Positions 41,912 through 52,035 of a DNA stretch of 64,000 nucleotides are shown in pieces. Position 1 is the first letter of the stretch. Every line of letters starts with the position of its first letter. The notes beneath the pieces were generated by a model, which was not told where the DNA came from, did no database searches, and saw only the letters and a program-made list of their open reading frames with translations. Origin of the DNA: Vibrio mexicanus (GTDB lineage Bacteria; Pseudomonadota; Gammaproteobacteria; Enterobacterales; Vibrionaceae); NCBI RefSeq assembly GCF_001012815.1, contig NZ_JYJP01000116.1, positions 62,001 to 126,000 on the forward strand, written 5' to 3'. The position numbers and the translations under genes are program-made.

Positions 41912-41936
41912 AAACCTATTACAGCAAGAGAAAGTA

Positions 41937-43031
41937 ATGAACCAACGTCGCATATTAGTAACGGGTGGTGCCGGATTTATTGGTACTAACTTTGTTCACT
42001 ATTGGCTTACAAAAAATCCAAATGATTACATAGTTGTCATTGATGCCCTGACCTATGCAGGCAATAGAAATAATCTGTTAACCGTTGAACAACTACCTAA
42101 CTTTAAGTTCGTGCAGGGAGATATCTGCTCGACGGAGTTGATTGAAGAACTGTTAGCGGATTATAACCTGAATACAATCGTACACTTTGCCGCTGAATCT
42201 CATGTTGATCGTTCGATTACAGGCCCTGATGCCTTTATTGAAACGAATATTCTAGGTACACACAGTTTACTCAAAGCGGCTAAGAAAATTTGGATTGATG
42301 AACCTCTATCAATAGGCGACTCCCCCCCCTCACCGTTTTCATCATGTTTCAACAGATGAAGTGTACGGAACATTGGAACCGAATGCCCCAGCATTTACTG
42401 AAGAGACCGCTTATGCGCCAAACTCTCCGTATTCAGCTTCTAAAGCAGCGTCCGACCACTTAGTGCGCGCGTATCATCATACCTATGGTTTGGAAGTGAC
42501 GACGTCGAATTGTTCCAATAATTACGGCCCTTATCATTTTCCAGAAAAGCTCATCCCTCTCATCATTACCAATATTTTGCAGAATAAACCATTGCCAATT
42601 TATGGGGACGGTCAACAGGTTCGAGATTGGCTCTATGTAGAAGATCATTCCCGTGGTATTGAACTAGTGCTCGAACAAGGCCGCATAGGCGAGAATTACA
42701 ATATTGGAGGTCATAATGAATGGACCAATATTGATATTGTTACTGTGGTTTGTAAGTTGATGAACCAGTATTTTACTGGTACTGAAGGTCGTGCACTTGA
42801 AGAGAAATTCCCACAAGCGAAACAAGCCCTAGAAGGAAAATGCGAAGCTCTTATCACCTATGTTGCCGACCGTGTTGGGCATGACCGTCGCTATGCCATT
42901 GACGCCACTAAAACCAATAACGAACTAGGTTATCGACCTGCAGAATCATTCGAGAGTGGAATTAAGAAGACGGTCGAATGGTATTTAAATAATGAAAAAT
43001 GGTGGGGGCATTATCTAATGATAAGTATTGA
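41937..43031 (+). CDS. rmlB: dTDP-glucose 4,6-dehydratase (two frame breaks)
   Basis: RmlB converts dTDP-glucose to the 4-keto-6-deoxy intermediate. The N-terminal NAD site is [18 protein letters not shown], followed by [13 protein letters not shown] and the catalytic [12 protein letters not shown]. The gene breaks at a C8 run (42322-42329), where seven C restore [17 protein letters not shown]. It breaks again at a G5 run (43004-43008), where one more G gives the tail [11 protein letters not shown] and a stop at 43031. The repaired length is 364 residues, against 361 in E. coli. Without the second repair it appears fused to the next gene. The poly-C tract could be phase-variable (see findings). 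Confidence 0.92.
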
Positions 43032-45768
43032 AGCGGTCGCTGAATCATTGTCAAAGTTTACAAGAGCAAAAAATTCGAATGTGCCGACATTTCGGGGTAA
43101 TGTCGATTATTGGGATGGTAATTCACTCTTCGGATGGTATGTCTTTCCTGAAAATGCACAAGGACCAAAAATCACGATTGAAGGCAAAGAGCTTAAGTCT
43201 TTAAATCATAATGCATTCCGAAGAGACCTCGTTAGCAATGGCGTTTGCGAAACAGGGCTATCAGGCTTTGAAGAGTCACTAGACGTAAACCAATTACGAG
43301 CACAAAGCGTTACTAGCTTTACGGTTGGTACCGAAGATATCGAGCTAGTTGGTAGCCCGATTGTAGTCAAGGAGCCAAAGTTAAAGGGATATGTAGATAG
43401 CGTTGAACAGAGCCTTCTGTCGGGTTGGGTTTATGATGAATCCTACCCTTGGTGAACTTGAAGTTGGACATCTATATCGATTGTCAGAAAGTTTGCAGTG
43501 TGGTTGCGGATATTTCTCGGCAGGATCTCAAAGATGCAGGTATGTCTGTATCAAAATGTGGTTTTCAATGTGATCTATCTGGTTTTATCGATCTGACAAA
43601 AACTCAACAAGTATCAATAAAATTGCATGGAACGGATATAGACGCTCTTCCATCACTGGTCATTCAGACTCATACCGCTCAAATTAACAGCTTGTTGATG
43701 TTACAGAGGATACTTAAAAAAGACTTAGATAAGGCTGATGACTTAGGACTTGCTTGGTTGAACAGAGAAGTGTTGCCTGGATTAATTGATGAGCTGCGTT
43801 TAGGGGAAACACCGGTAAGCAAAGCGACGTTTCTGCCATCAATATCCACGAAAAGCTCTACAGTCGATATTGTTATCCCAGTTTATAAAGGGTCGATGAA
43901 ACGTTAAACTGCATTCGAAGTGTCTTTAACGTCACTACAAATGTCGACTTTAATGCGATTGTTATTAATGACTGTAGCCCAGAACCAGAATTAACCGTTA
44001 GGTTGAGGGAATTATCTCAAGTTCTACCTTTTACATTGATTGAAAACAAATCAAACTTGGGCTTTGTACAAACAGTAAATAAAGGTATGAGAATATCGAA
44101 TAAGAACGATGTTCTATTACTGAACTCAGACACAGTTGTCACATCCTACTGGCTCGATCGAATCTTAGAAACTGCAGCTTCTGATTCGTCTATTGGGACG
44201 GTTACGCCATTCTCCAATAATGCCACGATCTGTAGCTATCCTAGGTTTTGTGCAGACAATGAGTTGCCGTCAAGCGCTACGCTAGAGGAGTTGGCGGCGG
44301 TTGTTTCACAAAATGAAGGAATTGTCGACTTACCGACGGCCCATGGTTTTGCAATGTTCATTAAGAGAGAGGCTTTAGATGAAGTTGGACTTTTCGATGA
44401 CCAAAAATGGGGTAAAGGTTACGCAGAAGAGAATGACTTTTCATTAAGAGCTTCAAGATTGGGTTGGCGCAATGTGATGGCGACTAATGCATTTGTTCAT
44501 CACTTAGGATCCGTATCGTTTGCAGAGGACTCGGAGTCCTTCATTGCGAAAAACTTACAAAAACTCAATGGTATTTACCCAGATTATAGCTTGAGCGTCC
44601 AACGGTTTATTGCTGAAGACCCTATTCGTTTGCACCGAAATAATATAGCTCTCTCCTTAATGGAAAGCGAAGTATCTAAGCTGGAAAACTTGACTGATGA
44701 GTATCAAGGATCATACCTGTTTGCTAGTTTAAGTATAGGGGGAGGGACGGGGTTGCTACAGATGATTTATCTAAGTTACATCTCAAAGATCAGCGTGCTG
44801 TATTTATGCTGGTGTGCGCTAGAGAAAATTGCTGGGAACTCAGGAGTCAAATTGATAATAGTGTGGCTGAATACCACCTTCCTCAAGAGCGAGAATCTTT
44901 AATAGCGGCTTTACAAAGGTTGCAAGTTTCCAAGATGCATATTCATCACTCCCTTGAGTTTGATAAGTCAATTTGGGATTTACCTAAAGAGCTAGGTGTC
45001 ACGTATGACGTAACATTGCATGACTATTACTCTGTTTGCCCAAGAGCTAACTTGGTCGACGAAAGTGAAGTGTATTGCGGTGAGCCTAGTCTGAATGCTT
45101 GCAATCGCTGTATTAAGAAAAATGGCGTGCACGAATCATCTTTATTGCAGTTTGAAGATTTAGGTGGAAGCATTACGTCTTGGCGTGAGTTTTATGAAGA
45201 TAAACTACAAAGAGCTTCCAATGTATTTACGCCAAGCCATGATACTAAAGATAGGATTCTTCGTTACTTAGACCTAAATAATATTCAGGCCAAATATCAT
45301 CCAGAGCCCGATTTTGACTATCAGCCTAAATCACTCGAAAATGTAAAAATATTAAATATTACATTTATTGGTGCAATAGGGCCTCACAAAGGTATTAATG
45401 TACTGAAAAAATATGCAAAACATGCATATAAGTTTGACCTTCCAGTGAAGTTTACTGTGATTGGTTATACATCAGATGACGATTTCTTTAACGACTTACC
45501 GAATGTAACAATAACAGGGGAATATAATCGAGAAGAACTAAACGATCTCATAGTTAAACACGAATGTCATGTTGCTGGATTGTTTAGTGTCTGGCCTGAA
45601 ACATACAGCTATACACTGAGTGAAGCTATGAGGAATAATCTACATGTTGCTTGTTTTGATTTGGGCGCTATTCCAGAAAGGTTAGATTCTAGTCTTATAT
45701 TAGATCATAAAAACCTAAGTACAGTTCTAAATATGCATGAATTTTATCTCGAAAAGCGTGGGTGGTAG
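43018..45768 (+). CDS. Large two-headed glycosyltransferase with N-terminal GW-D modules (three frame breaks)
   Basis: After repair this is one protein of about 917 residues starting at ATG 43018, overlapping rmlB. Residues 26-91 and 122-190 are two copies of a beta-rich module ([32 protein letters not shown]). A GT2 domain follows from about 282 with [27 protein letters not shown], the LLNSDTVV metal site and [20 protein letters not shown]4-like domain ends the protein with [31 protein letters not shown] and [17 protein letters not shown]. The breaks are at C3 43446, G3 43890 and G4 44749; each needs one added base. It probably adds two sugars in the cytoplasm. Substrates are unknown. Confidence 0.82.
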
Positions 45769-45772
45769 TACA

Positions 45773-47406
45773 ATGAATAAAAAAATCGCGATCAGCGACT
45801 ACTGCCATGTAGAGCTAACTGATAATAGCCAAGATTTTATTTTGCTTTTCTCTGGTGCCAATACAACAAAAGGTAAGTTTAATTACTATAAGTCATTTTC
45901 CTCTCTGAATGTCAATAAGATATATCTTAATTGTCGGCCGGAGGATTATTACCATAAGGGAGTTCCTGGTGTAGGAGAGTGTTTAAATACAACTCTTAAT
46001 TTTCTAAAAAACATGATAGGAAGTGAAGGGAATGTATACACTTTTGGATGCTCTATGGGAGGCTATGGAGCGCTAGTCTATGGTTCGCTTCTTAATGCAG
46101 AAATGATACTGGCATTTGGAGCCAGCACGCCATTGACGAGTGAATTTATCAATGAAAATAGAGCATCACACATAAAAATATGGAATGATCTAGCGCCTTC
46201 AGTCTTAGGTAGCAAGGCCAAAAAGTTCATTTTTTATGGCGATAGTACATTTAATGACCTTGCATCCTACTCTATATTCTCGCAATCGAACAATGTTGTT
46301 TCTGAACTGTATATGATGGCTGCTCATGCTCTAGTAGTCCCCCTATCTCAAAGAGTTAAGTTTGATACGTTGTTCTGTGAGTTCAAAGACGGGAAGCGCA
46401 GAGACCTTTCAGAGTGGTTCCATCGATACGAGCTTACTGAGATAGATCGTGATTTAATACGCAATGAATTAGACGCAGAAGAAGGAAGTCTGCCTGAACA
46501 TGCAGCGTGTCATCCAGTTAATGCGTATATATTGGCTTGTAGAAAAAAGCAGCAAGGCTACCTAGAGGAAGCAGCAAACTTATATTTTAAGAGTTTGGAG
46601 ACCGGATTTAATCTTCGATCGATAAAACGATTATTCGATATGAATCTATCGCTAGACGATACCAAAAAGCTGTTCGTACTAATTCAGCGTAATATTGGTC
46701 GTAATATCTTGGCAAGTTTGGATTACTCTGAAAAATCAGACCTTCACGAAATCTATCAATCATTGTTTAAAAAATTAGAGCAAGCGAATAAAACAATGAA
46801 AATAGAACGTGACAATATTGAAGGGTATTTCGACAGATTCGATGGAAAAAAAATATATGGTTGGTGCTGTAATCACGATCTAGAGAATACCAGTGTTCTA
46901 ATTGACCTAGCGAATGGCACTCGTGTTGAGTCAATTGCTGATAACTTTAGGCCAGATCTCCAAAAAAGCCAAAAAAATAATGGCTATTGTGGTTTTTCAC
47001 AACAGTATGATGTGTACAGTCCAGGAGCGATTGACTTTGAAAGTCTGAATATAATTTCGGTTTCAGAAAGTCAAACTACATTGCCTTTACTTCGAAGTGG
47101 GGATTGATCAAAGTACCTTGGATTTCATGTTTCATTGACAATATATCAAGTACAAAGCTTTCTGGCTGGGTAGTAGATAAAAATTACCCTAACTTAGATC
47201 TTAGTATTGAGGTTGAGATCAATGGGCAGCGCTTTCCTTTACCACTGAATGTTGCTAGGAAGGATCTTTCTGATAAAGGCTATAAATTGTATTCAGGGTT
47301 TGATATTGATATTTCCTCATTGGATTTACAGTGTCAAAGCTGGTTAGCTTCTATTTATATATCAGGAAATAATATAAGGGTAATGGAAAACATATACATC
47401 AAATAG
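45773..47406 (+). CDS. Alpha/beta-hydrolase-like protein with C-terminal GW-D modules (probable frame break at 47099)
   Basis: The N-terminal 220 residues look like an alpha/beta hydrolase with nucleophile elbow FGCSMGGYGAL (Ser94). A helical middle with TPR-like character follows (HPVNAYILACRKKQQGYLEE). Then come two beta-rich modules (GYFDRFDGKKIYGW at about 345 and CFIDNISSTKLSGWVVD at about 448), the same type as in the preceding glycosyltransferase. The frame stops at 47107. The next 100 codons begin with TTG overlapping that stop, and one more G in the G4 run 47099-47102 would join them into about 544 residues. It may be a deacetylase or esterase of the glycan; that is inference. No signal peptide is seen. 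Confidence 0.65.
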
Positions 47407-47744
47407 ATTCATTGATAAAACGTATATCTCTTCATATTTTATATGATTGGATTATAACTTGGTTATGTTTTAAGAAGTATATCTCATCCTTAATAGGATC
47501 CATATTGCAATATTTTATGATGTTTTATTTGTACGTGTCAGTAATTTGTGCACGAGGATCAACTTATTAGTCTACGTAAAGATTATCTTATTAAAGTATG
47601 TCACCTTTAGATGAAGTCAATATGTTAATTGTTATTATTTACCATCGAACTGGTTTCTCTTTGTGACGATTAACCCATAGATAGGTAACTCTCAACATAT
47701 TCGCTTTTCTCATTTGAAACTATGATATTTAGTTAGGGGGTGAT
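47407..47744 (+). other. 338-base AT-rich intergenic region
   Basis: No gene, repeat or terminator that I can support is seen. The stretch is AT-rich and presumably carries the promoter of the lipoprotein gene at 47745, which starts a new translational block. Confidence 0.5.
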
Positions 47745-49246
47745 ATGAGAGGAAATCGCAGACTTAGACTTTGTCTTTTCGGTGTGTTAGTAGCAGCCTT
47801 AGTCTCGGCATGTGGAGGCGGCGACTCGGACGACACAGAGACGGCGACACAGGAGCAAAATGAACCTAATGAAAATGTACCTATTGAAAGTGAGCTATTA
47901 ATTAGTTTCGATGATGCTAGTACTTATGCAGAACGTTGGTACGAAGACAACAACCTAGGAGTAGCAGGGGAAGTACCGTTGGACTTTTTTACTCGCCTTG
48001 CTGATCCGAATGCTTGGGCGGACTCCTTGGACATCATGGACGTATTCTATTTACGTTCTTCCGTTTATACACGTTACTTCCCAGGCAACCCCTCTCAGGC
48101 TCGTGAGCTTGCTGCACTATTTGACCAAAATAATGTATCTCTGGCCATTGACGAAACTGCCGCAATTTGGGCTCATGCTGAGGGATCCAATAAAGATCTA
48201 AGTTTTGCAAGCTCTCTGTCTATGATTGAACAACTCGCTGAATATGGCTTTGATGTGAAATATATTAGCTTGCAGAGTGTACTTTCAAAGCCACTACGCG
48301 ATGAGCAGGGTAGCATCATAGAATACCCTTTAGAGCAGCGTTACTTGGATGTATCAAGCTATATAACGGCTATTAGCGCTCAGTATCCACATATCCAATA
48401 TGGCGTAATTGATGCTCTACCAGCAAAGGTCTCTAAAGCGGAGTATCAGGCAGCCTATTCTGGTTTGGTGGATCACCTAGCGACTCTAAATCAAAATTTA
48501 TCTTATCTTCACTTAGATGTACCAATTAATGTATTGCGTAATGGTATCAATGGGTTGAGTTACTCATCGATTAGTGAAGCTGAAGAGTATGTGACTGAAA
48601 GTTTAGGCTTAGAGTTTGGTTGGATGGTTACAGACAGGGAAGGCGGCTATACAGATTCATCGACGTTTTCAGAGTTTATTCTAGATGGATTAAATGCGTA
48701 TCTGGACCAAGGCGGCGAGGTCGATAGGGTGATTTTATCGGCTTGGTTTCCTTACCCTCAATACTCTTCGCCAGACGTTATAACCTCAAATGTCGCGACG
48801 ACTTTCTCGACTTTTCGCTTAATCGACCAAGCATTGATTCACAGTGGCAACAAAAATACCAAAGAATGCCTTATTGATATTGTTGGACACAACGGGGCTG
48901 TTCAGAATCCCAGTTTGGCAACTATCGATAACATTGATGAGAGTGAACTTCTGTTTAAGTTGTATTGTGACAATACATCAACGGTAAGCTTTGATAACTC
49001 TGACTCCGTCAAAGCAAGGGTTCCTGTTTATCATTGTATATCTACAACGGATGTAGACTTTGTTTCCGTCAGTGGTTCCTGTGAGTCTATGGCTGGCTTT
49101 GAGCTATTATTGTAGGTTATTTGTTAGCAGAAGAGGTTAATGGCTCCAACTCAGTTTACTCATGTACTATTGATGGCCTGCCAGTTATGTCATCTAACTC
49201 TAATCTATGCGGAAACAGGGATGAAATGATCGTGGGTTACTACTAA
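47745..49246 (+). CDS. Secreted lipoprotein with C-terminal Cys-rich repeats (frame break near 49110)
   Basis: The protein has a lipoprotein signal ending LVSACGGG (Cys23), an acidic linker and a central domain of about 350 residues. This domain has alternating strands and helices reminiscent of a TIM-barrel glycoside hydrolase (LSYLHLDVPINVLRNGINGL, RVILSAWFPYP), but I do not recognise a family. The frame stops at 49115. One extra base near 49110 continues as VGYLLAEEVNGSNSVYSC to a stop at 49246, about 500 residues. The two halves of this tail (VYHCISTTDVDFVSVSGSCE; VYSCTIDGLPVMSSNSNLCG) each end in VGY and are tandem repeats, which supports the repair. A role in processing or anchoring the glycan is possible. 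Confidence 0.65.
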
Positions 49247-49258
49247 AACAAAGAAGTG

Positions 49259-50953
49259 ATGATGGTTAGAAAACTAATTTATGCCGTACTGCAATGGAAG
49301 TGGCTTCAACCACTGCGCAGAAGAATGAGAGAAAACCATATCTTGGCCCATTTGTATCGGAAAGTAATGAATATAACTTTAGAAGATATAGCTTTAGAAG
49401 AAAGTGCAGTAGAGCAGATACTCGCGATTCAGAACCAGATGATAGATCAGTTTGTAGAAACAAGCGGACTAGAATGGGGACGTTTTCTGTTTGTTATTGA
49501 CCTTCAAGGCATTCAAGATGACGATATTGGCTATTTGATGCGTCAGACCATCGACTCTTTAATAGAGTTAGAGGATCGTAACTGGTGTTTATTGGTGCTA
49601 GGCAAGTCAACCTCACATTGGGAGCGAGCCGATGAACGTATTGTCTTTAACAAAGACTATATTACGAGTTTCTTCGATTATGTTTGTGAGTTAACTCCTG
49701 GTAGCACTCTCCACAGATGCTCGCTTGGTATGCTGTTGAGGCAAGATAACTTTGGTGTCAATTTGTATTATTGTGACCATTTGTCGTCAGACTTAGTGCC
49801 TACCTTCAAGCCTCAGTGGAACAAAGAGCTAGCGTATTCAAATTATTATATGGGACATGGGTGTTTCTATCCCTTAGATAAATTTATGAGCTTTGAGCAC
49901 TGGCTGAATTTCCATTCTCACTATCAAAGAGTGCTCTATCTTATTGAGGAAAATAATACCCAGTTTACTCACGTAGAACATCTACTCATCAAAGAAGGTC
50001 TAGGTTTAGCCAGTGAAACTGCAGACGATGACTTGTTGGCACTTAACCGGTACTTGTCTACCTATGGCGCGAATGCAACCTTAGGGTTGCTGCCCAAGAC
50101 ATATAAGGTGCGTTGGCCACTACCCGATGCACCCCCTTTAGTATCGATAATAATTCCTACTAAAGATAGAAAGGACCTTGTAGAGCAATGTATTCAAAGT
50201 ATTTACACCACAACAGAGTACCCCAACTTTGAAATTATATTGGTCGATAATCAATCTTATGACTTGGACGCGAATCAGTATTTTCAACGACTTCAGCATA
50301 GAGGCCGAATCCGCCTTTATCGTTATGAAAAACCATTTAACTATTCAGCAATTAACAACTTCGCGGTCACCAAAGCAAAAGGTCGGCATGTAATACTAAT
50401 GAACAATGATATCGAGGTCATAAGTGAGACTTGGTTGGAGGATATGGTTCGTCAATTAGAAAGAGAGGAAGTTGGATGTGTCGGCGCAAAACTCTATTAC
50501 CCAGATAATACCATTCAACATGCCGGCGTAATTTTGGGCCTTGGGCGTTGTGCTGGCCATAGTCATAAGCATTATGGTCGTGAAGAAAGTGGCTATATGA
50601 ACCGACTTAAATTGACTCAAAACTATGGTGCAGTGACCGCTGCATGTTTGGGTATAAGAAAGTCGGTATTTAACTCTGTTGGTGGCTTGAATGAAGCGAA
50701 TTTATCTGTTGCGTTTAATGATGTTGACCTTTGCTTGAAAGTTCAAGCTGCAGGCTACCAGAACGTTTGGTCACCTTTTATAGAGATGTACCACCACGAA
50801 TCAGTTTCTAGAGGCGATGATCACGCCCCTGAGCATTTTTCACGTTTTATGGCTGAAGTTAACTACATGCAGAAAACCTGGAACTTAGATAACTGTCAAG
50901 ATCCTGCTTATAGCCCTTGGCTCACGATCGAGCGAGAAGATTTTACTATTTAG
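49259..50953 (+). CDS. GT2-family glycosyltransferase (rhamnosyltransferase-like)
   Basis: This is a protein of about 564 residues. An N-terminal region of some 290 residues has no family I recognise. A GT2 domain follows from about 295, with LVSIIIPTKDRKDLVEQCIQ, the metal-binding MNNDIEV, GCVGAKLYYPDNTIQHAGV and FNDVDLCLKVQAAGYQNVW. The arrangement resembles WbbL/RfbN-type rhamnosyltransferases, which would fit the rml genes nearby, but the donor cannot be proven from sequence. Possible starts are GTG 49256, ATG 49259 and ATG 49262. It begins 13 bases after the lipoprotein's repaired stop and is followed closely by the sulfotransferase. Confidence 0.85.
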   Translation: MMVRKLIYAVLQWKWLQPLRRRMRENHILAHLYRKVMNITLEDIALEESAVEQILAIQNQMIDQFVETSGLEWGRFLFVIDLQGIQDDDIGYLMRQTIDSLIELEDRNWCLLVLGKSTSHWERADERIVFNKDYITSFFDYVCELTPGSTLHRCSLGMLLRQDNFGVNLYYCDHLSSDLVPTFKPQWNKELAYSNYYMGHGCFYPLDKFMSFEHWLNFHSHYQRVLYLIEENNTQFTHVEHLLIKEGLGLASETADDDLLALNRYLSTYGANATLGLLPKTYKVRWPLPDAPPLVSIIIPTKDRKDLVEQCIQSIYTTTEYPNFEIILVDNQSYDLDANQYFQRLQHRGRIRLYRYEKPFNYSAINNFAVTKAKGRHVILMNNDIEVISETWLEDMVRQLEREEVGCVGAKLYYPDNTIQHAGVILGLGRCAGHSHKHYGREESGYMNRLKLTQNYGAVTAACLGIRKSVFNSVGGLNEANLSVAFNDVDLCLKVQAAGYQNVWSPFIEMYHHESVSRGDDHAPEHFSRFMAEVNYMQKTWNLDNCQDPAYSPWLTIEREDFTI

Positions 50954-50968
50954 AATGACAATTAAATC

Positions 50969-51958
50969 ATGAATGAACATAGCAGTGTTAGTCATATGCC
51001 AGATAAGTCCATCCAATATTCTCCATTAGAAAGTAGCCCTGTCTTTTTTGTTCATATCCCTAAAACCGCTGGCACAAGCCTACGAGCCGCGATAGAGATG
51101 TTAGGCGATATTCACTGTGACTATGGTGTAGAGTCTGAGTTCACTCATGAATTAATTCGAGAGCTCAGATACGAACATCAAGATGCATTTGCATTGAAAA
51201 ATAGCTTTATCAATAAGCCTTTTTCGGTGGCGGGACATGTGCCAATGCAAAAATATAGCGATCTCTATGATGTTCGAAGAATTATTACTTTTGTAAGAGA
51301 GCCCATAGCACAAGTTATTTCTCACTATAACCATCACGTTAACCTTCTTGGATATGAAGGAGATTTTGAAAGCTTTTATCATCGAGACGTAATGAGTAAC
51401 CTCCAATCAAGATACCTTGCTGGCTTACCATTAAGTTTACTTGGCCATGTAGGCATTACCGAGTGCTATAACGACTCCGTTGATCAGATAAATGAAGGGG
51501 TGGGTTTAGCTCTTAATAAGCTTGAGAAAAACCTAAGACTGAATGCTCATAAAGATAAGTCGGATATTACTGACGAGGAGCACAGTCTTATCCTAAAAAG
51601 AAATAGCCTCGATAGTGAGTTGTACAACAAAGCCATAGCTCTTCATCAGCAAAGGCTATCTGTGCGCCATGAAGGGAAATCATGGACACATATTCATGCC
51701 AGAGTTGGGGATACTGGAGTTATTCATGGATGCGCTTATTTTGCAGATAGTGATGAAACGGTATCTTTATATTTGGAAGTGGAAGGCAATATCGTTGCTA
51801 CGTTAGAGGCTAAGGATTTTTATAGCCCTTTTGCCAAGTTTCAACTACCAAGGCATCGCTACGTTGGTTTCCGAGTTTCTCTAAAGAAATGGTTAACTAA
51901 ATGCCCAACTAATATCAAACTTATTGTTGTTAGTACTGGCCAGGAGTATTCAGTTTAA
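50969..51958 (+). CDS. Carbohydrate sulfotransferase-like protein (Sulfotransfer_2 type)
   Basis: The protein has 329 residues. The 5'-phosphosulfate-binding motif PVFFVHIPKTAGTSLRAA lies near residues 26-43, with the catalytic-type lysine in HIPKTAGTS. The 3'-phosphate motif RRIITFVREPIAQVISHYNHH follows near 105. This is the pattern of PAPS-dependent sulfotransferases of the heparan 2-O-sulfotransferase/Sulfotransfer_2 group. The last 80 residues form a separate beta-rich part (THIHARVGDTGVIHGCAYF). In its context as the last gene of cluster A, it may sulfate the surface glycan. It ends at a strong bidirectional terminator. Confidence 0.82.
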   Translation: MNEHSSVSHMPDKSIQYSPLESSPVFFVHIPKTAGTSLRAAIEMLGDIHCDYGVESEFTHELIRELRYEHQDAFALKNSFINKPFSVAGHVPMQKYSDLYDVRRIITFVREPIAQVISHYNHHVNLLGYEGDFESFYHRDVMSNLQSRYLAGLPLSLLGHVGITECYNDSVDQINEGVGLALNKLEKNLRLNAHKDKSDITDEEHSLILKRNSLDSELYNKAIALHQQRLSVRHEGKSWTHIHARVGDTGVIHGCAYFADSDETVSLYLEVEGNIVATLEAKDFYSPFAKFQLPRHRYVGFRVSLKKWLTKCPTNIKLIVVSTGQEYSV

Positions 51959-51994
51959 GTTCGAATGCCCTGTTGGGTATATAAAACTAATAAT

Positions 51995-52020
51995 AAAAAA
52001 CCCGCTGAAGCGGGTTTTTT
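51995..52020. terminator. Bidirectional terminator between cluster A and the yjbEFGH-like operon
   Basis: CCCGC-TGAA-GCGGG is flanked by six A and six T. The perfectly symmetrical layout can stop both converging transcripts. Confidence 0.95.
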
Positions 52021-52035
52021 AACACAAAAATAAGA

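Noticed and set aside
42361-43455. In-frame fusion of rmlB with the following module-containing protein
   Set aside because: The fusion exists only because one G is missing from the G5 run at 43004. With it restored, rmlB ends at 43031 and the next gene starts at ATG 43018.
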